In this document: positions 1-7,434 of the stretch, piece by piece
How positions within the stretch are numbered: the stretch's first letter is position 1
Layout of the letters: each line of letters starts with the position of its first letter
DNA from: JASJBU01 sp039714735
Lineage (GTDB): Bacteria > Pseudomonadota > Gammaproteobacteria > Chromatiales > Chromatiaceae
Assembly (NCBI GenBank): GCA_039714735.1
Contig: JBDLIT010000001.1
Span: 45,553 to 109,552 of the forward strand
DNA: 64,000 bases
Direction: 5' to 3'
Translations under genes and position numbers: made by a program
The notes under the pieces: generated by a model
The model's database searches: none
Seen by the model: the letters and a program-made list of their open reading frames with translations, nothing else
What the model was told of the DNA's origin: nothing

Positions 1-2
1 CG

Positions 3-134
3 TCTTTTGACCTGCCCTGGAAAGCGGTTAAGTCTGGAGAGACTGGTGATGACTGCCTCGGCAAGTTGCTGTGGGTTGGCGAACGGCAGCCCTGCAGCCC
101 ATTGGCGGAGTTGGCCCGGATGAGTCTCCACTAA
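3..134 (+). CDS. 3' end of an unidentified gene (partial)
   Basis: An open frame enters from the left edge and stops at TAA 132-134, giving 43 residues with mixed, protein-like composition and ending in LARMSLH. It looks like the C-terminus of a gene that begins upstream of the window. I do not recognise the family. A competing frame starting at position 71 runs to 325 but has no ribosome-binding site and an unlikely composition, so this frame is preferred. Confidence is low because so little of it is visible. Confidence 0.35.
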   Translation, partial: SFDLPWKAVKSGETGDDCLGKLLWVGERQPCSPLAELARMSLH

Positions 135-512
135 TGGGTTTTCAAAAGGATCAGGCGCCGGAACCCCGAAGCGGGTATGCTGTGGTATCGACTTGCGCTT
201 ATGAAAAAAATTTAACATCGCATGGGCAGCTGAGTGCTAGTGGTTATCTAAAACTTTATCTGGATCCCATATATACATCATTGAGTGACATCAAATTTGT
301 AAGAATGATGGGATTGATGAATTAACTTCCCATATTGGGGAATCCGATTTCGAATTCTCGTTTACCGCCGGACGCAGTCCAGATGCTGTTTTTAACTACT
401 TGGAATAAGTACCTGTCGAAGGGATTATCTTGTGGTTTCTGGTAATTGCGCCTTGAGGAATTAAGCCAGAGAATGTCGGTCTGATAAAACACTTGGGTTT
501 TTGGAGAAATAA
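135..512. other. Noncoding gap upstream of the thioredoxin/efflux operon
   Basis: About 380 bases with no convincing gene. Short open frames on both strands lack ribosome-binding sites and family features. The end of the gap carries the Shine-Dalgarno sequence GGAGAAATAA just before the ATG at 513. The promoter of the following operon should lie here, but I cannot place it with confidence. Confidence 0.5.
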
Positions 513-995
513 ATGAATCTGATTCCATGGCAACTACGATCCTTTTTCCTGATCTGTCTTGCGGCGAGTAGTCTCAGTGTAGCGGCAGAGCCGGTGGATT
601 TTGAATTACCGGGGCTGGATGGGAAATTGCATCGCCTGTCGGACTACAGGGGTAAGTGGGTCTTGGTCAATTACTGGGCCACCTGGTGCCCCCCCTGCCG
701 GGAAGAATTGCCCGAACTAGAGGTGTTCTACAACAATCATAAAGATGATGACGCTGTGGTGATCGGTGTGGATATGGAGAATATCAATGAAGACCGGTTG
801 CGCAAGTTTGTCGATAAGCAGTTTCTCAGCTTTCCGATTCTGATGAGTAAACCCGTAGCGCGTTCTGAGCTGGGTGCGATCCCAGGGTTGCCCACATCAT
901 TCCTGATCGACCCCACAGGAGAGGTGGCGGCCCGTCAGGTTGGGCCGGTGACCGCTGAAGATCTTGAAGAGTTTATCGAAAATTCCAAGAAGTGA
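513..995 (+). CDS. TlpA-like exported thioredoxin
   Basis: A 160-residue thiol:disulfide oxidoreductase of the TlpA/ResA type, expected to act in the periplasm, where such proteins reduce disulfides, often during cytochrome c or copper-centre assembly. Residues 1-25 form a signal peptide or membrane anchor ending near VAAEP. The active site is WCPPC at C59 and C62 inside the motif NYWATWCPPC. A cis-proline motif (LPTS) follows near residue 129. The start has a good GGAG ribosome-binding site. It is the first gene of a tight run followed by another thioredoxin-fold protein, an outer membrane channel and a membrane-fusion protein. The family is clear; the substrate is not. Confidence 0.88.
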   Translation: MNLIPWQLRSFFLICLAASSLSVAAEPVDFELPGLDGKLHRLSDYRGKWVLVNYWATWCPPCREELPELEVFYNNHKDDDAVVIGVDMENINEDRLRKFVDKQFLSFPILMSKPVARSELGAIPGLPTSFLIDPTGEVAARQVGPVTAEDLEEFIENSKK

Positions 996-1004
996 CAGAT
1001 TGTT

Positions 1005-1544
1005 ATGGCTTTGCTGCGAAGATTTCTGATGGTCGGGCTACTACTCATGATTTCCAGCAGTCAGGCCGCCACGCGGGATCCGGCCGAGCACTTTTTCGAT
1101 CAGTCGCTGGGGGATTTTCGTGAAGAGCTTGAGACCGCCCGTGATGAGGGCAAAAAAGGCATCCTGATCATGTTTGAGATGGATGAGTGCCCTTTTTGTC
1201 ACCGGATGAAGAAAACCGTACTCAATCAGAGTGAGGTTCAGGACTATTACAAAGAAAATTTTCTGATCTTCAGTGTCGACATCGAAGGGGATGTGGAGAT
1301 CACAGATTTCGAGGGTCAATCCGTGTCCCAGAAGGACTTCGCCTTTAAACAGTTTCGGGTCAGGGCTACACCGGTATTCGGCTTTTTCGATCTGGACGGC
1401 AAACTGATCACACGTTACACGGGCGCCACCAGCAACCTCAGTGAATTTCTCTGGTTGGGGGAATTCGTGGCGGATGGCCACTACCGGAATAACAATTTTT
1501 CACGCTACAAGCGACAGAAGAAGAAGGAGCTGAGACAGCAGTGA
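1005..1544 (+). CDS. Exported thioredoxin-fold protein (SoxW/DsbD-gamma-like)
   Basis: A 179-residue protein with a signal peptide (about residues 1-22, ending SSQAATR) and a thioredoxin-like domain carrying the redox motif CPFC at C62/C65, followed by a cis-proline region (RATPVFGF). This pattern matches the thioredoxin_2/SoxW-like family, periplasmic reductants often linked to sulfur metabolism. The C-terminus is very basic (KRQKKKELRQQ). It starts 9 bases after the TlpA-like gene, and its stop codon overlaps the GTG start of the next gene (GTGA), so the three are very probably co-transcribed and translationally coupled. The exact partner protein is unknown. Confidence 0.8.
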   Translation: MALLRRFLMVGLLLMISSSQAATRDPAEHFFDQSLGDFREELETARDEGKKGILIMFEMDECPFCHRMKKTVLNQSEVQDYYKENFLIFSVDIEGDVEITDFEGQSVSQKDFAFKQFRVRATPVFGFFDLDGKLITRYTGATSNLSEFLWLGEFVADGHYRNNNFSRYKRQKKKELRQQ

Positions 1545-2854
1545 TCTGGCTCCGAGTCCTGTTGCCGGGCTTTCTGCTGGCGGTCATCCCCTGGGGGGCA
1601 TTTTCCGAAATGGGGCGGGAATCTCTGCCCTCGCCGCTGAGTCTTGAGCAGGCGTTGGCCCTGGCGGATGAATCGCACCCGGATCGTGAATTGGCCGACG
1701 CAAGCCTGCAGCTTGCGATTGCCGAACGGGCTGGGGTGGAGGCCGATGACGACCTGGAACTGGGTTTCAGCGCGGCATTGAGCGTCGTGGATCCCTCCCC
1801 CAATGCTACGGACCAGTCGGCAAATGACAGCTGGGCCAGGCTGGGACTGAGTAAACGGCTGTATGACTTCGGGCGCACGGAGCGTGCCCTTGCCGCAGCG
1901 GATGCAAAGCAAGAAGGCCGGACCTGGCGGCTACTGGATGTCAGACAGCAACGGCAACTTGAGGTAATGGGCCGTTTTTTTGATGTCCTGCTCGCCGATC
2001 TCGAATATGCCCGTGACAATGAGGCGATGTCCATCGCCTATGTCAGTCTGGATCGCGCCACCAATCGGAGTGATATGGGGCAGCTCTCGGATATTGATCT
2101 GCTCGAGCTGGAACAGCGCTATCAACAGTCACGCCTGCAGGTGCAGGGCAGTCAGAATAAACAACGCATTACCCGTTCGCTGTTGGCGGTCAGTCTGAAC
2201 CGGCCCGGTGATCTGCCCACTGAACTTGAGAGGCCCAAGCGTGGCCCTGGGCATCAGGCAGAGGAGATCGAGCCTCTTATCCAGCAGGTGCTTGCCGGTA
2301 ACCCGGGCCTGAAGGCCTTGCGGGCGGAGGTCAAATCAGTCGAGCAAAAGCTCTGGGCGACGGAGGCCGAGGACAACCCGGTGATTCGAGGCGAGCTTGC
2401 GATGGCCGCCTATAATAGGGATCTTGGGGGACGCAATCCCTTAAGCGCGGCGGTGGTGTTGGAGGTGCCGCTGTTTACCGGGAACCGAGTGGATGCCAAA
2501 AAAGCCGCACAGCGGGCCCGTCTCCGGGAGCAGCGCGCCAAACTGGCCGCCCATGAGCTTGAGCTACAGCAACAGGTTCTGGAGGACTGGCTGGAGTTGC
2601 AGCGTCTGCAGATCCGCGAGCAGGAGTTGACGGTGACGGGTGATTTTCGCGACCTTTATCTGGAACGCAGTCGCGCACTGTATGATCTTGAGGTTTCGAC
2701 AGATCTGGGGGACTCGATGGTTCAGATCGCTGATCTTCATCTGCAGCAGGCGCAAAATGAGTTTCAGGTTCTCTTGCTAAGTGCAAAACTCAAGGCCTTG
2801 GCAGGAGAACTTCTAGCGGCAGATAAAATAGATAAAACCATAAGTGAGGAGTAA
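1541..2854 (+). CDS. TolC-family outer membrane efflux protein
   Basis: A 437-residue outer membrane factor. The N-terminal hydrophobic stretch (residues 1-22) is a signal peptide; the rest is long alpha-helical hairpin sequence with the two repeated halves typical of TolC/OprM proteins, for example the LSLEQALALADESHP opening and later glutamine-rich coiled-coil helices. Such proteins form trimeric channels through which inner-membrane pumps expel substrates. Translation starts at GTG 1541, overlapping the preceding stop by four bases. The next gene is an HlyD-like adaptor, but no inner-membrane pump gene is present here, so the pump is encoded elsewhere or the pair is shared. Confidence 0.85.
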   Translation: MIWLRVLLPGFLLAVIPWGAFSEMGRESLPSPLSLEQALALADESHPDRELADASLQLAIAERAGVEADDDLELGFSAALSVVDPSPNATDQSANDSWARLGLSKRLYDFGRTERALAAADAKQEGRTWRLLDVRQQRQLEVMGRFFDVLLADLEYARDNEAMSIAYVSLDRATNRSDMGQLSDIDLLELEQRYQQSRLQVQGSQNKQRITRSLLAVSLNRPGDLPTELERPKRGPGHQAEEIEPLIQQVLAGNPGLKALRAEVKSVEQKLWATEAEDNPVIRGELAMAAYNRDLGGRNPLSAAVVLEVPLFTGNRVDAKKAAQRARLREQRAKLAAHELELQQQVLEDWLELQRLQIREQELTVTGDFRDLYLERSRALYDLEVSTDLGDSMVQIADLHLQQAQNEFQVLLLSAKLKALAGELLAADKIDKTISEE

Positions 2855-2860
2855 CCAAGT

Positions 2861-3628
2861 ATGTTCAGAATTCTACTCTTTTGCAGCCTAGTGTTAAGCG
2901 GCAACCTTCTGGCTAAAGACCTGCAGGCAGTGCTCGATTGGCGGCAGCGGGTAGAGTTGGGCACGTTGGTGGATGGTGTGGTGAATAAAGTCCATGTCAC
3001 GCCAGGACAGCAAGTGATCCGCGGTACTTTGATGGTCGAGCTGGATCAACGCGAGATGCATGCCCGGCTGGCCTGGACGGAGGCCCACGTGGCGGCTACT
3101 CAACTGCAGCAGGATGAGGCGCGGCGGGAGTTGGATCGTGCGCTGGATCTGTATGACAGGACCCTGATCTCTGATCATGAGCGCAAACAGGCAGAGGTCG
3201 ATGCCGCCGAGGCGGATGCACTGGTGCGCCTGGCTGAGGCGGAATTGACCCATATCCGTCTCGAGCGTGAATACAGTCGTATCAAGGCCCCCTTCGACGG
3301 TTTGGTGATTGGCGTTGATGCCCACCCAGGGCAGGCGCTGGTGAATCATCTGCGGTCACGGCCGGTGGTTACGCTTGTCGATATGAGCCGAATGAAGGCG
3401 GTATCGCAGGTGGGCGTGGAGACTGCCCTGGAGCTGAAGATTGGTCAGTCGGTCAAGGTGGGAGTAAGAGGCGCATGGCTAGAGGGGGAAATATCATCCA
3501 TTGGTTTGGAACCCGTGGCTGACTCAAATAGCGCGGTTTATCCATTGGAGGTGCTATTCACCCCTCCCGAGCAGACGCAGTTTCAGTTTCGGGCCGGCGA
3601 ACCGAGTATGGTGCGGATCGATGAATAA
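2861..3628 (+). CDS. HlyD/RND-type periplasmic adaptor protein
   Basis: A 255-residue membrane-fusion protein that should bridge an inner-membrane transporter to the TolC-like channel encoded 6 bases upstream. Residues 1-18 look like a signal peptide. A biotinyl-lipoyl-like half-motif (VNKVHVTPGQQVIRG) is followed by a coiled-coil hairpin of about 80 residues, the second lipoyl half (YSRIKAPFDGLV) and a beta-barrel segment. It is short for the family, which usually has 300-400 residues, and lacks much of the membrane-proximal domain. The operon supplies no transporter. Its stop codon overlaps the acylphosphatase start. Confidence 0.82.
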   Translation: MFRILLFCSLVLSGNLLAKDLQAVLDWRQRVELGTLVDGVVNKVHVTPGQQVIRGTLMVELDQREMHARLAWTEAHVAATQLQQDEARRELDRALDLYDRTLISDHERKQAEVDAAEADALVRLAEAELTHIRLEREYSRIKAPFDGLVIGVDAHPGQALVNHLRSRPVVTLVDMSRMKAVSQVGVETALELKIGQSVKVGVRGAWLEGEISSIGLEPVADSNSAVYPLEVLFTPPEQTQFQFRAGEPSMVRIDE

Positions 3629-3914
3629 TGAAAAAAGCCAATCACACCCGGTCTGTTACCGCTGCCTGGTGGCAGGACGCGTGCAGGGTGTCTTCTATCG
3701 AGCGACCACAAGATACGAAGCCCAGCAGCGGGGACTTACCGGGTACGCAAAAAATCTACCGGATGGGCGGGTCGAAGTGGTTGCCTGTGGCGAACCTTCC
3801 GCAGTGGAGGCGCTCTGCGAATGGCTGCGTGCAGGGCCGGAGAATGCCCAGGTGACAGGGGTCGCCCGTGAGGTGATCGACTGGCAGTCTTTCCCGATAT
3901 TTTCAATAGCCTGA
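3621..3914 (+). CDS. acyP: Acylphosphatase
   Basis: A 97-residue cytosolic enzyme that hydrolyses carboxyl-phosphate bonds such as acetyl phosphate or 1,3-bisphosphoglycerate. The signature GRVQGVFYR supplies the phosphate-binding loop and catalytic arginine, and the second motif GYAKNLPDGRVEV supplies the catalytic asparagine. Translation probably starts at ATG 3621, overlapping the adaptor gene by 8 bases; the same frame is open further upstream only because it overlaps that gene. The C-terminal tail (SFPIFSIA) departs from the usual family ending. Its place in the efflux operon looks incidental. Confidence 0.88.
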   Translation: MNNEKSQSHPVCYRCLVAGRVQGVFYRATTRYEAQQRGLTGYAKNLPDGRVEVVACGEPSAVEALCEWLRAGPENAQVTGVAREVIDWQSFPIFSIA

Positions 3915-3928
3915 TCAGGCCCTAGTTA

Positions 3929-4591
3929 TTACTCCGGTGGGCTTTCCGCGCCAAGATGCATGGGACGAAACACCGCCGGTTTTCCATTGATCAGCACCGA
4001 TTCCGGTGAGACATTCTGGGTTCTTGGCGGTGTAATGGAAGACTGCGGTGCAGTGTCAGGGCCTGTGGGGCTTTCATGTGTTGCTGAGGGGGGCGCTATC
4101 TCTTCAACATCTTGCTGCATGGGTGTCATAGGGCGGAAGTTGTATCCGGGCGGTGTCTCCTTCGCATAGGAGCTGGTTGGCTGCGCAGCAGGATCTGGTG
4201 CGGTAACGGGTTGCTCAGCACTCTCGATGATGGGCGTGGCTGTGGGCGGCTGGGGTGTGTGAGCCGGTGGGGGTAATCCCGGTCGGGGCGCATTATTTTG
4301 CATGGGCTGGACCGGATAGTTTGGATAATAGTTGTATGGAACCGGCCTGCTGGGGGGGTAAGCATATCTTGGGTAAGCCGGCATTGGCGGCCTGTGAAAC
4401 GGCGGGCGTATCCTTCGGCGCTCACTGCGGCGTCTGTCTGATGAATCGAATACCTTCATCGGGGACGGCATTTCCCACACCACATCTATCGGATTGAATC
4501 CATCATCCCTGTCCCGTGAGTAGTAAGGTTCGGCCTGAACGGAATTTACTGCAGCCAGAGTGCAGCAGAGGGCTAGCCAGGGTGCTCGCAT
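3929..4591 (-). CDS. Proline-rich exported protein of unknown function
   Basis: A 220-residue protein with a clear signal peptide (residues 1-20, ending SVQAEP) and a low-complexity mature region very rich in proline, tyrosine and arginine at first (about residues 55-110: RRRIRPPFHRPPMPAYPRY) and then proline, alanine and threonine. No domain is recognised. It may be a periplasmic or envelope-associated linker protein. It is transcribed divergently from sfsA and convergently with the acylphosphatase gene. Start chosen at ATG 4591 because it places the signal peptide correctly. Function unknown. Confidence 0.65.
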   Translation of the reverse strand: MRAPWLALCCTLAAVNSVQAEPYYSRDRDDGFNPIDVVWEMPSPMKVFDSSDRRRSERRRIRPPFHRPPMPAYPRYAYPPSRPVPYNYYPNYPVQPMQNNAPRPGLPPPAHTPQPPTATPIIESAEQPVTAPDPAAQPTSSYAKETPPGYNFRPMTPMQQDVEEIAPPSATHESPTGPDTAPQSSITPPRTQNVSPESVLINGKPAVFRPMHLGAESPPE

Positions 4592-4627
4592 CTTGATGAC
4601 ATCCTCTTAGACGTATTGCTTGAACCC

Positions 4628-4633
4628 TATAAT
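4628..4633 (+). promoter_or_regulatory. Candidate -10 element upstream of sfsA
   Basis: A perfect TATAAT hexamer lies 37 bases before the sfsA start, in the 79-base divergent gap. The matching -35 region is poor, so this is only a candidate for the sfsA promoter. Confidence 0.3.
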
Positions 4634-4670
4634 ATAAGCTGCTCACAAATATGATGCAAAAATCGTTAAA

Positions 4671-5384
4671 ATGAACCTTCCTCCACTGGTCAATGGAATA
4701 ATTCTGAAACGCTATAAACGCTTTTTGGCCGACGTGGAATTGGAGGATGGCCAGAGAGTCACCGCACACTGCCCCAATACCGGCAGCATGCGGGGGTGCT
4801 GGCAGCCCGGCGCACCGGTTCAGATTTCTCACAGCGACAATCCCAAACGCAAACTCGCATGGACCCTGGAAAGGGTGGATATGGGGCAAGGCTGGATTGG
4901 CGTGCATACCGGCCGGACCAATTCGGTGATTGGCGAAGCTCTCAGGGAAGGCCGCATCCATGGTCTTACTGGTTATCAGAATATACGCAGTGAGGTTGTC
5001 TTCGATCCCCCTGGATTCGATCGCTGCAGATTTGATTTTCAGCTGAGTCAGGGGTTGGAGCCGGATGCCTGGGTTGAGGTAAAAAATGTCACCCTTTGGG
5101 AAGGCGACCGGTTGCTGTTTCCCGATGCGGTCACGCAGCGGGGGCGTAAGCATCTGGAACTCCTGGCTGAGGCCTGCCGCACAGGACATCGCGGCATCAT
5201 GATCTATGCCCTCAATCGTCCGGAAGGCGGCACATTCTCACCCGCCGATGAGGTTGACCCGGACTATGGCGCCACGTTACGCAGAGTGGTCAGGCAGGGA
5301 GGTGTAGAGGTCATGGCGCTACGTGTCGAGCATCTGGAGCAGGCGCTGAGGGTGGCCGAGACAGTCGATGTCGATCTGAGTTGA
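4671..5384 (+). CDS. sfsA: SfsA, sugar fermentation stimulation protein
   Basis: A 237-residue member of the SfsA family, usual length about 234. Diagnostic motifs are HCPNTGSMRGCWQPG (N-terminal OB-fold region), RTNSVIGEAL, EVKNVTLWEGDRLLFPDA and VTQRGRKHLELL, which contain the acidic and lysine residues of the nuclease-like core. E. coli SfsA was first described as stimulating maltose metabolism and binding DNA; the biochemical role is still uncertain. It stands alone, divergent from the proline-rich gene and convergent with cpdA. Confidence 0.95.
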   Translation: MNLPPLVNGIILKRYKRFLADVELEDGQRVTAHCPNTGSMRGCWQPGAPVQISHSDNPKRKLAWTLERVDMGQGWIGVHTGRTNSVIGEALREGRIHGLTGYQNIRSEVVFDPPGFDRCRFDFQLSQGLEPDAWVEVKNVTLWEGDRLLFPDAVTQRGRKHLELLAEACRTGHRGIMIYALNRPEGGTFSPADEVDPDYGATLRRVVRQGGVEVMALRVEHLEQALRVAETVDVDLS

Positions 5385-5407
5385 GAGGGGGCTGTGGGGA
5401 TGGAGTA

Positions 5408-6259
5408 TTAGTAACCAATCGATGCCAGATCAAGCCCTGTGGGTATTTCCGACAGCAGGCTTACGCTGCTGTGTATCTCGCCCTGTGGGGTCAGACCCAG
5501 CCAGCGGAACCCCGGGGGGCAGGCGTCGATTCCAAATTCATCCCGGCCAGCGATGAATTGAATACAGGTGGATGGCGTGCCCATCAGTCTGATATGTCCG
5601 TGTTCTCCCTCGAAGTTCTGATGAATATGCCCGCAAAGCACACCTTTCACTTGGGTATGGCGGTCAATCAGAGACAGGAAACTGTCGGTATTCTTCAGGC
5701 CGATGCTGTCTATCCAATGGCTACCGACAGGCACTGGCTGGTGGTGCATACAGATCAGGGTATGTTTGTCGGCGTGGAGGGAGAGCTCACGTTCCAGCAT
5801 TGTGAGTTGGCTCTCTGTGAGATTGCCCCCGGTCTTTCCGGGAATCGTGGTGTCGAGAAAAATGAGTGACCAGCCATTGAGTTGCACACTCGAGGCGGTG
5901 TGTACATTGTCTTGATTGAGCAGTTGGCTCATCTTTCCCGGCAGGTCGTGGTTCCCCGGCAGGCAGTAGGATGGTGCGCCTATGCGGGCCAGCCGGGAGC
6001 GTAGTCTCTTGTAACCCGCGTCTGAGGCATCGTGTACCAAATCTCCAGTGGCAAGCACCAAATCCGGTTTGCCCACTTTCTCTAAGGCAAGGGAGATGAC
6101 CTGGTCAAGGGTGTTCAGGGTATTCAGGCCGAGCAGACATTGTGATGGATCCGCGTAAAGGTGGCAGTCAGTCAGTTGCAACACCTTTAGGCTTCCTTGC
6201 GGCAGGTCCACAAAGGCATCTGTGGGCTGCTGGGGATCGCTACCTGTAAAATGGACCAT
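5408..6259 (-). CDS. cpdA: CpdA, 3',5'-cyclic AMP phosphodiesterase
   Basis: A 283-residue class III cyclic nucleotide phosphodiesterase that converts cAMP to AMP and so damps CRP signalling. All metal-binding motifs of the calcineurin-like fold are present in order: DCHLY (D-x-H), GDLVHD, GNHD, HHQPVPVGS and GHIH. The motif PVPVGSHWIDSIGLKN is typical of CpdA rather than of generic metallophosphatases. It lies alone between sfsA and oxyR. The N-terminus carries about 27 residues before the fold begins, longer than in E. coli. Confidence 0.92.
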   Translation of the reverse strand: MVHFTGSDPQQPTDAFVDLPQGSLKVLQLTDCHLYADPSQCLLGLNTLNTLDQVISLALEKVGKPDLVLATGDLVHDASDAGYKRLRSRLARIGAPSYCLPGNHDLPGKMSQLLNQDNVHTASSVQLNGWSLIFLDTTIPGKTGGNLTESQLTMLERELSLHADKHTLICMHHQPVPVGSHWIDSIGLKNTDSFLSLIDRHTQVKGVLCGHIHQNFEGEHGHIRLMGTPSTCIQFIAGRDEFGIDACPPGFRWLGLTPQGEIHSSVSLLSEIPTGLDLASIGY

Positions 6260-6487
6260 GATTCCTTAAAGCTGATAACCGGTTTGAATGACCAGGCATG
6301 TCTCTAAATGAATTTTATGCGGATTATAGTAGTTCAGTTCTTGTCAAAGGGGCAATGCAACCGGCCCATTTTCGCTATTTTAAACCTTAATGTATGAATT
6401 ATTGCACAATTTCAAGATATTTAAGCCCGAGGATCAGGGTGTTATTGGCGATTAGTTTTTTCTATTGAAAGGACTAAACTGACTAAT

Positions 6488-7429
6488 ATGACACTCAACG
6501 AACTCAGATATATTGTTGCTGTAGCCAGGGAACGTCACTTCGGACGTGCGGCCGATACCTGTTATGTGAGTCAGCCCACCCTGTCGGTGGCGGTCAAAAA
6601 ACTGGAACAGGAACTGGGTGTGGGACTGTTTGAACGAGGCCAGGGAGAAGTGAGCGTCACCCCGGCTGGTGAACCGATCGTCTCGCAGGCTCAGAGGGTT
6701 ATAGAAGAGGCGGCTAAAATCCGACAGTTGGCCTCCCAGAGCAAGGACCAGTTGAGTGGCCCGTTGCGGGTTGGCGCGATCTATACCGTGGGGCCCTATC
6801 TGTTTCCCGGCCTGGTGTCCGAACTCAGCCAGAAGGCCAGTCAAATGCCGTTGGTGATCAGGGAACACCTGACCGCCGTTTTGACCGAACAGCTGAAACG
6901 CGGCGAACAGGATGTCATCATCATCTCCCTCCCTTATCGCGAGCCTGGAATTCAGACCCGGACCCTTTACAATGAACCCTTCTGCGTGCTCCTCCCCGCC
7001 CGTCACCCACTCACCCATGAGGCATCGCTCTCACCTCAGCAACTGCAGGGTGAAAATGTCCTGTTGTTGGGTGAGGGACACTGCTTGCGCGATCAAATAC
7101 TGGAAATCTGTCCCGGGTGTCTGCAGGGGAATTCTCGTGAAGAGAGTCTGCAACGTAATCTGGAAGGCTGCTCACTGGAGACCATCCGCTGTATGGTTGC
7201 CGGCGGTGTCGGCATCACCGTTCTACCGCATACCGCCATCGACCGGCATCATTTGCCTGGGGATATGCTGACCACAAGGCCGTTTGCCGGAGAGACCCCG
7301 GGTCGAAGAGTGGCGCTGGCATGGCGTAGAAGTTTCCCACGTCCGGATGCGATTGAAGTGCTCTGGAAAACGATTCGTGAGTCTGTTGAGGAAGGTGTCC
7401 GTCTGGTGGATGAATCCATTATGGAATGA
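6488..7429 (+). CDS. oxyR: OxyR, peroxide-sensing LysR-type regulator
   Basis: A 313-residue LysR-family regulator. Residues 1-60 form the winged helix-turn-helix (RYIVAVARERHFGRAAD, SQPTLSVAVKKLEQELGV). The effector domain carries GHCLRDQ followed by a second cysteine: these are C199 and C208, the same numbers as the disulfide pair that senses hydrogen peroxide in E. coli OxyR. The motif SLETIRCMVAGGVGITVLP is also OxyR-like. The 228-base upstream gap holds an imperfect ATAG/CTAT pattern (TTAG 6453-6456, CTAT 6462-6465) that might be an autoregulatory site. The usual targets ahpC or katG are not adjacent. Confidence 0.93.
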   Translation: MTLNELRYIVAVARERHFGRAADTCYVSQPTLSVAVKKLEQELGVGLFERGQGEVSVTPAGEPIVSQAQRVIEEAAKIRQLASQSKDQLSGPLRVGAIYTVGPYLFPGLVSELSQKASQMPLVIREHLTAVLTEQLKRGEQDVIIISLPYREPGIQTRTLYNEPFCVLLPARHPLTHEASLSPQQLQGENVLLLGEGHCLRDQILEICPGCLQGNSREESLQRNLEGCSLETIRCMVAGGVGITVLPHTAIDRHHLPGDMLTTRPFAGETPGRRVALAWRRSFPRPDAIEVLWKTIRESVEEGVRLVDESIME

Positions 7430-7434
7430 ATGGG

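Noticed and set aside
71..325. An 84-codon plus-strand frame near the left edge
   Set aside because: No ribosome-binding site, no recognisable features, and it overlaps a better frame at 3-134.
6453..6486. A classical OxyR binding site upstream of oxyR
   Set aside because: Only part of the ATAG/CTAT pattern is present and the spacing is off by one; kept only as a remark in the oxyR entry.
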